Assembly (NCBI GenBank): GCA_004000515.1 | Contig: CP034537.1 | Location: forward strand, 3,548,001-3,612,000 | From: Pseudomonas poae | GTDB taxonomy: Bacteria; Pseudomonadota; Gammaproteobacteria; Pseudomonadales; Pseudomonadaceae | Reading direction: 5' to 3' | Length of the DNA stretch: 64,000 nt | Translations under genes and position numbers: made by a program | Notes under the pieces: generated by a model | The model's database searches: none | Told to the model about the DNA's origin: nothing | What the model saw: the letters and a program-made list of their open reading frames with translations, nothing else | In this document: piece after piece, positions 10,934-19,993 of the stretch | How positions within the stretch are numbered: position 1 is the stretch's first letter | How the letters are laid out: the number at the start of each line of letters is the position of its first letter

Positions 10934-11473
10934 TCAATCCTCATCGTCATTCTCCGGACTCAGGTTGTACGGATTGTTTTTCTTGAGTTCGCCGTAGTAC
11001 TCAAGGCTGTTGTTGAACACGCGCTGCATCAGTTCGCGCAATTGCTTGAGTTCGCTGTCAGACAAGCCGCTGAGCATGCGTTCGTTACGTTCGTTGGAGT
11101 CATCGAGGATGCGACGCACCATCTCCTTGCCTTCCGCGCTCAGGCACAGCAGGGCGCTGCGTCCGTCTTCCGGGTTGGGCTGGCGCTCGATCAACTCGCG
11201 TTTGGTCAAGTGGGTGACGATCCTGCTCATCTGGCTTTTCAACACGCTGGCGTGCTTGGCTACGCGCACCAGGGGGGCTTGGCCGAGGTAGTCGAGAATC
11301 GCCAGGGTTCGCCACTCCAGCACCGTAATCGCGAAATGCTGGGGGATGGTCATGGCGGCGATACGGCTCGACAGGCCGGCCAAACGTTGCAGTTGGACGG
11401 AAAACAGGTCGCGCATGTCGGTGGTGATTTCGGGCTCTCGTTCGGCTGCGGTGGTCGTTTTTTCATAAGGCAC
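10934..11473 (-). CDS. MarR-family transcriptional regulator
   Basis: 179 residues with the MarR winged helix: an ITVLEWRTLAILDYLG entry helix, VLKSQMSRIVTHLTKRELIERQ recognition helix and wing with NPEDGRSALLCLSAEG. The frame is intact. It lies 3 bp upstream of the nitronate-monooxygenase-like gene and 59 bp after the aminotransferase, so it is probably part of the operon and may repress it in response to a pathway intermediate. The palindromes at 12980-13021 and 18158-18174 are candidate sites, although it is not the only possible regulator. Confidence 0.92.
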   Translation of the reverse strand: MPYEKTTTAAEREPEITTDMRDLFSVQLQRLAGLSSRIAAMTIPQHFAITVLEWRTLAILDYLGQAPLVRVAKHASVLKSQMSRIVTHLTKRELIERQPNPEDGRSALLCLSAEGKEMVRRILDDSNERNERMLSGLSDSELKQLRELMQRVFNNSLEYYGELKKNNPYNLSPENDDED

Positions 11474-11532
11474 CTAGGGGCTATCTGGAGGAAGGAATTA
11501 GCCTCTCATTGTTCTGGAGTACCTACACCAGC

Positions 11533-12909
11533 TCAACCGTTGAAGCGCGATTGTTCGCGCAATAGCGCCAGGCTGGCATCCAGTCCTTTGGTAAAGGCTT
11601 CGAGCACCAGGTCGACTTCGCTGTCGGTGATGATCAAGGGGGCGCGAACACCACGCTGTCGTTCAGCGCACGCGCGGTCACGCCGTTGGCTTCGGTTTGC
11701 CGAGACACGCCCAGGCCGACTTTCCAGTCTTTCGGGAAGGCGGCCTTACTGGCTTTGTCGGCAACCAACTCGACGCCCACATCAGGCCTGCGCCACGCAC
11801 TTCGCCTACCAGAGGATGGTCGGCCAGCTTGCGCAAGCCGGCGCCCAGGCGTGCGCCGACCTTGTCGGCATGCGCGGGCAGTTGGCGCTCGGCGTAGATG
11901 TCCAGGCACTCCAGCGCGACAGCGGCAGGAACCGGGTGGCCGCCGTAGGTGAAGCCGTGGCCGAACACGCCGATCTTTTCGCTTTGGCTTTTCATGGCCT
12001 GGTACACCGGTTCGGAAATCATCAGCGCGGAAATTGGCAGATAGGACGCCGACAGCGCTTTGGCGCACGTCAACATGTCGGGCTGCAGGCCGAACGTCTG
12101 TGAGCCCCACCAGTTGCCGGTACGACCAAAACCACAGATGACCTCGTCCGCCACGAGCAAGATGCCATGGCGTTTGAGCACCGCCTGGATTTTCTCGAAA
12201 TAGCCCACCGGCGGGGTAATCACGCCACCGGTTCCCATCAACGGTTCGGCAAAGAATGCGCCAATGGTCTCGGGGCCCTCGCGCTCGATCAGCGTTTCAA
12301 GCTCGGCGGCCAAGCGCGTGGAAAAGGCTTCTTCACTCTCGCCTGGCAGCCCCTCGCGGTAATAGTGCGGGCAGGTCACGTGCAGGAAACCCGGCAGTGG
12401 CAACCCGAAATCCTGGTGCAAATGCCCAAGGCCGGTGAGGCTGGCACTGGCGATGGTGGTGCCGTGGTAAGCGCGATTGCGGCTGATGATCTTGCGCCGT
12501 TGTGGCTGGCTAAGCGCGCTCCAGTAATACCAGACCAATTTGATCGCGGTGTCGTTGGCCTCGGAGCCCGAGCACGCGAACAACACCTGGACATCGGCAC
12601 CGGTGCCAGCGAAATCAAACGCTCTGCCAATTGGATGGCCGGTTCGGTAGAGCGGTGTGCAAAGTTCTGGTGATAGGGCAGTTGCTTCATTTGCCGCAGC
12701 GCGGCTTCTTCCAGGCGCGTCTCGCTATAGCCCAGTGCAGCACTCCACATACCGGACATGGCATCCAGGTATTGCTTGCCTTGGTCGTCCCACGTGTAGA
12801 TGCCCTCGCCGCGAACCATCACGGTCGGGCCGACCTGTTCATGACTGGCAAGGTTGGTCTGGCTGTGAATGTGAAAAGCGATGTCGCTGGCGTGCAATGA
12901 GCGTGACAT
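11533..12909 (-). CDS. class III PLP-dependent aminotransferase (three frameshifts)
   Basis: About 459 residues of the omega-amino-acid/polyamine:pyruvate transaminase group. I see GEGIYTWDDQGKQYLDAMSGMW near the N-terminus, FACSGSEANDTAIKLVWYY, and LLVADEVICGFGRTGNWWG (Asp contacting PLP). The PLP Lys lies in MLTCAKALSASYLPISALMI. Frame breaks lie near 12584-12590, 11776-11778 and 11638-11642 (G run); repair gives a normal C-terminus ending SLALLREQSRFNG. It is divergent from a polyamine-type importer, so it probably deaminates the imported amine to an aldehyde for the dehydrogenase at 18260. Confidence 0.88.
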
Positions 12910-12979
12910 AGCGAAACTCCGTTCGGGTGGGGCGACGTGCAGTCTGGGTGCAGTGGTTGTTAATTTGCCTGATTTCAAT

Positions 12980-13021
12980 ATGGTTGACAATGTGAATCAT
13001 GTGGTTCATGTTGTCAACCAT
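12980..13021. promoter_or_regulatory. large palindromic operator between aminotransferase and ABC importer
   Basis: The arms ATGGTTGACAA (12980-12990) and TTGTCAACCAT (13011-13021) are perfect inverted repeats with a partly symmetric centre (GTGAA / TTCAT). It lies in the 249-bp divergent intergenic region. The same half-site recurs at 18123-18174, so one regulator probably governs both divergent units. Confidence 0.7.
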
Positions 13022-13158
13022 CTTCTGCCGCTCATACCGCTGAAGAAAAACGACCGGGAACACGGCCGGGTTCATCGATAACTGCGCTAAGGTTTGATCT
13101 TTATCTCTGCTTAATAACAAGTCCGCGCTCATCGGGCGCTAGAAACAGGAGATGGAAA

Positions 13159-14212
13159 ATGTTCAACACCCTGAAAAAATCAGCATTTGGGCTTCATGTG
13201 TTGGCGGTTGTGAGTGCGGTGTTGATCGCACCGCAGGCCTGGGCGGCCGACCCGTCGACAGTGACCGTTGCAGGCTATGGCGGAGGCTTGCAGGATGCAT
13301 TGATTGCCACGTTGTGGGGCCCGGCGGCAGAGAAGGCAGGATTGAAGCTGCGCACCGAATCGCATGACGGCCAGCCCGCCGTGCGACTGCAGGTGCAGTC
13401 TGGCAAGCCCGCATGGGATGCCATTCATATCGGTGCCAATGACTGCGCAGCGCTGGACAAGCAGGGGATGCTGGAACCGTTGGACTACTCGGTCATTGAT
13501 GCCAAGGGCGTGCCGAGCCTGGCGCGGGATAAAACTGGATCGCGACCAACAGCTATTCTGTGGTCATGGGCTGGCGCACCGATAAATTCAAGGAAGGCCC
13601 CAAGAGCTGGAAGGAGTTCTGGGACGTCAAAAAATTCCCCGGGCGCCGCGCGTTGTCTGTCGCGCCAGACGAAATGCTTGAAGTGGCCCTGCTGGCCGAT
13701 GGCGTGCCCCGCGACCAGCTCTATCCTCTGGATATCAAACGGGGCTTGCCTCGTTGGAAAAAATCAAACCTTACGTAGCGGTCTGGTGGACCTCCGGCGC
13801 TCAGTCGGCGCAGCTGATCAAGGACGGAGAGGTCGACCTGATTGCGATCTGGAGCAGCCGCATCGACTCCGTCGTGAAGGACAAGGCGCCTGTGGCCTAC
13901 ACCTATGAAGACGGCCTGCTCGGCTACGGTTGCATGGCCATCCTGAAAGGCGCACCCAATGTGCCTGGCGCGCAAAAGCTGATCGCCAATTCGATATCCC
14001 CGGCCATTCAGGCACGGATTCCAACGATGATGGGTTACTACGGCCCCACCAACAGCCTTGCGTTCGAGCAGCCCGGTGTTCCCGCCGACGCCTTGAACAG
14101 TTCAAACATGTCGCCCGCCAACAGGGCCAAGCAAACGCTGATGGACGCACGCTGGTGGGGCGAGCATGTCACGGACGTCCAGGAAGACTACAAAGAATTG
14201 ATCGCACAGTAA
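13159..14212 (+). CDS. polyamine-type ABC transporter, periplasmic substrate-binding protein (two frameshifts)
   Basis: About 350 residues with a Sec signal peptide (basic MFNTLKKS, hydrophobic core, cleavage after APQAWA). The mature part starts DPSTVTVAGYGGGLQDAL, as in PotD/PotF-like family-1 binding proteins. The frame breaks at the A run 13531-13534 (ARDK then NWIATNSYSVVMGW) and near 13747-13750; after repair the C-terminus is ...VQEDYKELIAQ. It is first gene of a binding protein-ATPase-permease-permease operon. The ligand is likely an amine or a small carboxylate, not predictable further. Confidence 0.88.
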
Positions 14213-14238
14213 CAGTGGCTTTTGTGGAGGTCGGAATC

Positions 14239-15308
14239 ATGCAAGGCAGTATTGCAATTCGGGATGTCTATAAAGGCTACGGGACATTTACCGCTATCGA
14301 TCATGTGTCCCTGGACGTCAATCCTGGTGAGTTTTTAACGCTTCTCGGCCCTTCGGGGTCCGGGAAAACTACCTTGCTGAATGTGTTGGCAGGCTTTATT
14401 CGCCCGGATGCAGGCAGCATCAAGGTGGACGGTGTGGAGTTCCTGACCTGCCCGCCACACAAGCGTGACATTGGCATGGTGTTTCAGAACTATGCCTTGT
14501 TCCCGCATATGACCGTCGCAGAAAACGTCGCCTACCCCTTGCGCTTGCGCAAGGTCAGTGGCGCCGAGCGAGCCCGCAGGGTCAAGGCCACGCTGGAAAT
14601 GGTGCAGATGGACCACCTGGGTGAACGCGGCATTCACCAGCTGTCCGGTGGGCAGCGCCAGCGAGTTGCACTGGCCAGGGCAATGGTATTCGAACCCAAG
14701 ATCATGCTGATGGACGAACCCCTTTCGGCCCTGGACAAAAACCTGCGTGAACACATGCAACTTGAGCTCAAGCGTCTTCATGCTCGATTGGGCATGACCA
14801 CGATTTATGTCACCCATGATCAGAAAGAAGCACTGACGCTGTCACACCGTATTGCGGTGTTGAACAAAGGCAAGCTGGCGCAATTGGATACACCGGACGC
14901 GCTCTATGAGCGGCCGAGTAATCGCTTTGTGGCGGGGTTCATTGGCGAGAGTTGTTTTTTTGCCGTGGAGGAGGGGCGGATGCCGTCACGTTCCAGGGGC
15001 GAGCGCTGAAACTGCCCAAAGGCACCGCGCTTAAGGTGTCGCAGGCACGGGTGCTGATGGTGCGACCGGAGCGCCTGCAATGGCAGGTGCCGTCGGACAC
15101 CAGCGCGATGAACCGGATCGATGCAATTGCACGTGACGTGGTTTATCAGGGGGACAGCTATCACGTTGGCCTGGTGCTTTCCGATGGGAGTGAACTCACC
15201 GCGCGCCATCAAAAGGGTTTTCGTGAAGTGCCGGTGCCCACGCCGGGTTCAGCCGTCCAGCTCTGGCTGCATGCTGAAGACACGTTGCTGGTGGCGGAGG
15301 GTGCATGA
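14239..15308 (+). CDS. polyamine-type ABC transporter ATP-binding protein (frameshifted)
   Basis: About 356 residues: Walker A LLGPSGSGKTTLLN, Q-loop MVFQNYALFPHMTV, signature HQLSGGQRQRVALARAM, Walker B IMLMDEPLSALD and H-loop YVTHDQKEAL. A C-terminal TOBE-type domain is typical of PotA. The frame breaks near 14968-14976, inside a G-rich stretch right after FIGESCFFAVE; the TOBE part continues ADAVTFQGRALKLP in the next frame. It begins 26 bp after the binding protein and energises the two permeases that follow. Confidence 0.9.
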
Positions 15309-15353
15309 ATGCCAATTTCCCCATCTGCCCAAAGCCATAGAGAGGCTGCGCCC

Positions 15354-16273
15354 ATGAAGCAAGTCGGTCTATCCGGGAGTGCCAGAAGCGGCGCGGTTCC
15401 AGCTAAAGACCCGATGGCCAGCCTTCTGGCGCGCGCCGAAGCCCGTGAGCGCCGGGCCCTGCTGTCGTTGACGCTGCCGGGGTTCATCCTGGTGTTTGTG
15501 GTACTGGCCGTGCCGCTGGGTTGGCTGTTCTGGTTATCGGCTTTTGACACCAACGGCGCGCTGACCCTGGACAACTATCTACGCTTGCTGCGGCCGGTGT
15601 ACCTGAGCAGTTTCATCATCACGTTCCAGATGGCGTTCTGCGTCACGGCGGTGTGCGTGGTGCTGGGCTATCCACTGGCGTACCTGCTTTCACAGTTGCC
15701 GGAACGCGCCAGCCAGATCTGCATGGCCTTTGTGCTGCTGCCGTTCTGGACATCGATTCTGGTGCGTACCTATGCCTGGCTGGTGTTGTTGCAGCGCCAA
15801 GGCGTCATTAACAACGGGTTGCTTGATCTGGGTCTGATCCATGAACCACTGGCGCTGGTGAACAACTTCTTCGGAACCGTTGTTGGCATGGTGCACGTCA
15901 TGCTGCCGTTCATGGTGCTGCCGCTTTACGACAAGATGAAAAACATCGATCCGTTGTTGATGTCAGCGGCGGCCAACTGCGGCGCTACGCCGGCCCAGGC
16001 GTTTCGCCAGGTATTTTTCAAGTTGTCGCTGCCAGGCCTGGCCTCGGGCATCACGCTGGTATTCGTGATTTGCCTGGGCTTTTACCTGACGCCGGCGCTG
16101 CTGGGGGCGGACGGGTGTCCATGTGGTCGATGAAAATCAGCGACACCATCGCCCTGTACGGAAACTGGGGAGCCGCGAGTGCGTTGGGCGTCGCTTTGTT
16201 GGTGGCCACGGTGTTGATCCTGTGGGGCATGCGCAAGTTGTTCGGGCTCAACGAACAAGGGAGGAATCGCTAA
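15354..16273 (+). CDS. polyamine-type ABC transporter permease (PotB-like; frameshifted)
   Basis: About 306 residues with six predicted membrane segments, the first at LPGFILVFVVLAVPLGWLFW. The EAA loop is MSAAANCGATPAQAFRQVFFKLSLPG. The frame breaks in the G run 16103-16107 after TPALLGG and resumes with VSMWSMKISDTIALYGNW. The ATG at 15354 has an AGAGAGG ribosome site; the frame is open from another ATG at 15309, so the start is uncertain. The stop overlaps the next permease start (TAATG). Confidence 0.88.
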
Positions 16274-17100
16274 TGTTCAAACTCCATCAAGCGGTGACGC
16301 CGACGCAGATCACCCATGCGCATCGGCTCTGGTTGTATGTGTTGGTTGGGTTGATTCTGCTGTTCCTGATCATCCCGTGCCTGATCGTTATCCCGATGTC
16401 GTTTTCCGCCTCGCAGTACCTGGAGTTTCCGCCGCGAGCGTGGAGCCTGCGTTGGTATGAGGCTTACCTGGGTTCGCCGGAGTGGATGACGGCAACCTGG
16501 ATAACGCTGAAGGTGGCAGTCCTGTCGACCTGTATCGCCACGGTGTTGGGGACATTGGCCGCCTATGGCCTGTCGCAGGTGCGCGGCGGCGTGGCCAGGC
16601 TGATCAACAGCTTGATGATGCTGCCCATGCTGGTGCCGATCATTCTGGTCGCGGTGGGCGTGTTTTTCGTCTACTCACGCACCGGGCTCAACAACAGCAT
16701 CACAGGGTTGGTACTGGCGCACAGCGTGCTGGCGATACCGTTTGTCCTGATCGCCGTCGGCAATGGCCTCCAGGGGTTCGACATGAACCAGGAAATGGCG
16801 GCTCGCAACCTGGGGGCCTCACGGCCGTGGGCGTTTCTCAGCGTTACCTTGCCGCAACTGCGCTTGTCGATCTGCTCTGGCGCGTTGTTCGCGTTTATCG
16901 CGTCATTCGACGAGGTGGTGATTGCCCTGTTCATCGTCGGTGGTGAGAGTTCCACGCTGCCTCGGCGCATGTTCGCCAATATCCGCGATCAGATCGACCC
17001 GACCGTCGCCGCGGTTTCCACATTGATGATTCTGTTGTCGATTGTGTTGCTGGTAGCGATGCAATACATCAAGCGCTTGGAGCGTCGTCAGTCGCACTGA
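16273..17100 (+). CDS. polyamine-type ABC transporter permease (PotC-like)
   Basis: 275 residues, intact, with six membrane segments and the EAA loop MAARNLGASRPWAFLSVTLPQL. The start at 16273 is set by the TAATG overlap and similarity to PotC-type N-termini (MFKLHQAV..., first helix LWLYVLVGLILLFLIIPC). It is the last gene of the importer operon and ends just before a strong bidirectional terminator. Confidence 0.92.
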   Translation: MFKLHQAVTPTQITHAHRLWLYVLVGLILLFLIIPCLIVIPMSFSASQYLEFPPRAWSLRWYEAYLGSPEWMTATWITLKVAVLSTCIATVLGTLAAYGLSQVRGGVARLINSLMMLPMLVPIILVAVGVFFVYSRTGLNNSITGLVLAHSVLAIPFVLIAVGNGLQGFDMNQEMAARNLGASRPWAFLSVTLPQLRLSICSGALFAFIASFDEVVIALFIVGGESSTLPRRMFANIRDQIDPTVAAVSTLMILLSIVLLVAMQYIKRLERRQSH

Positions 17101-17113
17101 TTCGGCGGCCATG

Positions 17114-17149
17114 AAAAAGGCGCATGGGCTCAGGTCCGTGCGCCTTTTT
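17114..17149. terminator. bidirectional Rho-independent terminator
   Basis: AAAAAGGCGCA (17114-17124) pairs perfectly with TGCGCCTTTTT (17139-17149). The T run on one strand and A run on the other let it end both the plus-strand transporter operon and the convergent HMG-CoA-lyase-like gene. Confidence 0.9.
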
Positions 17150-17165
17150 ATTCCCCCTCGGCGGG

Positions 17166-18097
17166 TCAAGCGCGGGTGTGAATAAGCGGGTTCAACCCAC
17201 TGCGCAGGGTACGGCTGTGCAGTTCACGACCGAGGACGGTTTCGCATTCGGCGGCAACATCAAGCAGGCGTTCAAGATCAATCCCGGTACGCACGCCCAT
17301 GGACTCCAGGAGACTCACCCAGTCTTCGGTGCTGACGTTGCCGGTGTGACCGCCACCGTATTTGACCTTGGCCGGATGCCCGCCAATGCCCCCGAAGGCA
17401 CAGTCGTAATGCGTGACGCCGGCTTCCAGGGCGGCGATGTAATTCACCAGCCCGGTGGCGCGGGTGTCGTGGAAATGAGCGATGGGCGTGACCTCGGGGA
17501 ACAACGCCTGCACCGCACGAAACAGGCGCTTGACGCTCTGTGGCGTGGCAACACCCGTGGTGTCACCCAGCGTGATGTACTTCACGCCGCATTGGGCAAA
17601 CTGTTCGATATCCGCCAGCACGTCGGCTTCGTTGACGCGTCCTTCGAACGGGCAGCCAAACGCCACGGAAACAGTGCCGATCAAACGGAACTGCCCTCGG
17701 CCTTTTCGACCATCTGTTTGATGTTGCGCCACTGATCCTCCCGGCTGCGCTTGAGGTTCTTCAACGAGTGAGCATCTGAAGCAGACACCAGCAGGCTGAT
17801 CTCATTGGCACCGTGCCCAGCGCAAAGGTCGTTGAGCGCACGTTCTACCGCGCGCACGTTGGCGCAAGTGGCTTTGTAGAACACTCCGGGCCGACGCTGC
17901 AGGTCTGCCAGCAAGGCGCTGGCGTCGGAAAATTGCGCAATAACCGCAGGGTTGGAGTAGGAAGTAGCCTCGATCCTTTGAAAGCCGATGTCGGCGAAAC
18001 GCTCCACCAACGTACGCTTCAGGTGGGTAGGCAGAAAGTCTGGCTCGTGTTGCAGACCATCACGGGCGAAGCATTCACACAGGATGACGTCTCTCAT
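17166..18097 (-). CDS. hydroxymethylglutaryl-CoA lyase-like enzyme (frameshifted)
   Basis: About 310 residues of the HMGL-like TIM-barrel family. The opening is MRDVILCECFARDGLQHEPDF (Arg-Asp catalytic pair), then IEATSYSNPAVIAQFSDA, and GDTTGVATPQSV and AHFHDTRATGLVN (metal-binding His-x-His). CAFGGIGGHPAKVK is the usual FGGxGGCP region but with His where the Cys often stands. The frame breaks at the CCC run 17694-17696. It could cleave HMG-CoA or a related hydroxyacyl-CoA. It is divergent from the aldehyde dehydrogenase. Confidence 0.82.
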
Positions 18098-18122
18098 TGG
18101 GGCCTCATTATGACCATAAAAC

Positions 18123-18174
18123 ATGGTTGACATAGTGAACCAAAGTTACGAGTATGTGGTTGACGGTGTCAACC
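18123..18174. promoter_or_regulatory. paired operator half-sites upstream of HMGL-like and aldehyde dehydrogenase genes
   Basis: ATGGTTGACATAGTGAAC (18123-18140) matches the left arm of the palindrome at 12980. A second, perfectly symmetric GGTTGAC-GGT-GTCAACC lies at 18158-18174. Both sit in the 162-bp divergent intergenic region. The recurrence indicates a common regulator for the whole locus. Confidence 0.7.
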
Positions 18175-18259
18175 TGTTGCCTGTTTTATTTGTCTGCGCG
18201 CACGTTGCTCGCCGCTATGCGTTTTCCTGCGTCAAATGCCAATTATCGAGGAGTGATCC

Positions 18260-19694
18260 ATGTATACCGATCTGTTGTTCTACATCGACGGCCAATGGAC
18301 TGCAGGGCGTTCGGGCAATACTTCAAATGTCATCAATCCGTCGACAGGGGAGACGATCGGGCAGTTGCCGTTAGCGTCGAACGCGGACCTGGACACCGCG
18401 TTGGCAGCCGCCGGGCGAGGGTTTGAAACGTGGTCAAACACGTCGGCCTACGACCGCTCGGCCATCCTGCGCCGCGCCGCGGCACTGGTCCGTGAACGCC
18501 ATGCGAGGATGGCCGAATGCATGACTCTGGACCAGGGCAAGCCGTTGGCCGAGTCCACCCTGGAGGCCAAAAGCGCCGCTGACCACATTGAGTGGTATGC
18601 CGAGGAAGGCCGGCGCGCCTATGGCCGCATCGTGCCGTCGCGCAATGCAGCCGTGCGCCAACTGGTGGTGCGCGAGCCCGTTGGGCCTGTGGCAGCCTTC
18701 ACACCGTGGAATTTCCCGATCAATCAGGCAGTGCGCAAAATCGCCGGCGCCTTGGCGGCAGGCTGCAGCATCATCATCAAGGCACCGGAGGAGGCACCTG
18801 GCGCCGTGATCGAGCTGGTGCGCTGTTTCCATGATGCGGGCTTGCCCAAGGGGATATTGAACCTCGTGTTTGGCGTGCCGGCGCATGTCTCCGATTACCT
18901 GATCAAGTCACCGATCATCCGCAAGGTGTCCTTTACCGGCTCGACCGCCATCGGCAGGCAACTGGGCGCCTTGGCTGCGGCGCATTTGAAGCTGACGACG
19001 ATGGAATTGGGCGGGCATGCGCCGTTTATCGTCTGCGAGGATGCAAATGTGGAAGCTGCCGCCGCACTGGCGTGCGTGCTCAAGTTCCGCAATGCGGGGC
19101 AAGTCTGCGCCGCCCCCTCGCGTTTCTACGTGCACGATGCCGTCTTCGAGCTGTTTGCCCGCAGGTTTGCCGAGCTCGCGGCACAGCTCAAGGTGGGCGA
19201 CGGTTTCGACCCCGCCAGTCAAATGGGGCCACTGGCGAACGCGCGTCGGTTGATGATGGTTCAAGAGCTGGTCGCCGACGCCCGGGAGCTGGGGGCAACG
19301 CTGCTAACGGGTGGACAACGGATGGGGGACAAGGGCAATTTCTTCCAGCCGACGGTGTTGACCGACTTGCCGGAACAGGCGCGACTACTCAATTAAGAGC
19401 CTTTCGGGCCGGTGGCACCGCTGTTGCGTTTCAGCGATCTGGACAGTGTCATCGCTCAAGCCAATAGCTTGGAGTATGGCCTCGCAGCGTTCGCTTTTAC
19501 CCGCTCATTGAAAACCGCGACCGAACTGGGCAACCGGCTACAGGCCGGCATGGTTTCGATCAATCACTTCGGCCTCGCCTTACCCGAAACACCGTTTGGC
19601 GGGATCAAGTCCAGTGGGCATGGCAGTGAGGGGGGGAACTGAAGGCCTGGATGCTTACCTGACCACCAAATTTATCAGTCAGGTCGGCATTTGA
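18260..19694 (+). CDS. NAD(P)-dependent aldehyde dehydrogenase (in-frame stop plus frameshift)
   Basis: About 477 residues of the succinate-semialdehyde dehydrogenase (GabD)-like branch: FTPWNFPINQAVRKIAGALAAGC, KVSFTGSTAIGRQL (NAD site), MELGGHAPFIV (catalytic Glu) and FRNAGQVCAAPSRF (catalytic Cys). An in-frame TAA at 19394-19396 replaces the Glu codon expected in LLN-E-EPFGPV; it is a substitution, not an indel. A further break in the G run 19630-19636 (one extra G) precedes the normal end GLDAYLTTKFISQVGI. Likely role: oxidation of the aldehyde made by the aminotransferase. Confidence 0.85.
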
Positions 19695-19727
19695 CTGATC
19701 TGTCTCCTTTCACCAACGGGGTTGCCT

Positions 19728-19934
19728 ATGTCCAGACTTGCCAAGTTTCGCCGCTTGAATCAGCCCAATGCCCAGCAGTCCATGGACGACGTTGCACTCC
19801 AGGAAACCTTTGAGACCGCGCTACGCAAATTGCTCGGTGAGTACAACATGAACCTGGGCGATGTTGTCTCGATTCTTGATTTGAGTCGCATCGCCAAAAC
19901 CGTGTCCACGAAGCGGACGGTTCGAAGGGCCTAA
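19728..19934 (+). CDS. small hypothetical protein
   Basis: 68 residues from an ATG just after the aldehyde dehydrogenase: MSRLAKFRRLNQPNAQQSMD then a helical region with a ...LGEYNMNLGDVVSILD pattern and a basic tail. The codon use looks coding. No family recognised. It could be co-transcribed with the dehydrogenase, 33 bp upstream. Confidence 0.45.
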   Translation: MSRLAKFRRLNQPNAQQSMDDVALQETFETALRKLLGEYNMNLGDVVSILDLSRIAKTVSTKRTVRRA

Positions 19935-19993
19935 GCGTTTCAACCCGGCCTCGCGTGGCAGTGCACCCGCACCGCCACGCGAGCGCCACAGGC

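Noticed and set aside
10634..12103. 489-codon plus-strand open frame
   Set aside because: It is antisense to the nitronate-monooxygenase-like, MarR and aminotransferase genes, has no recognisable domain, and long antisense frames are expected in GC-rich DNA.
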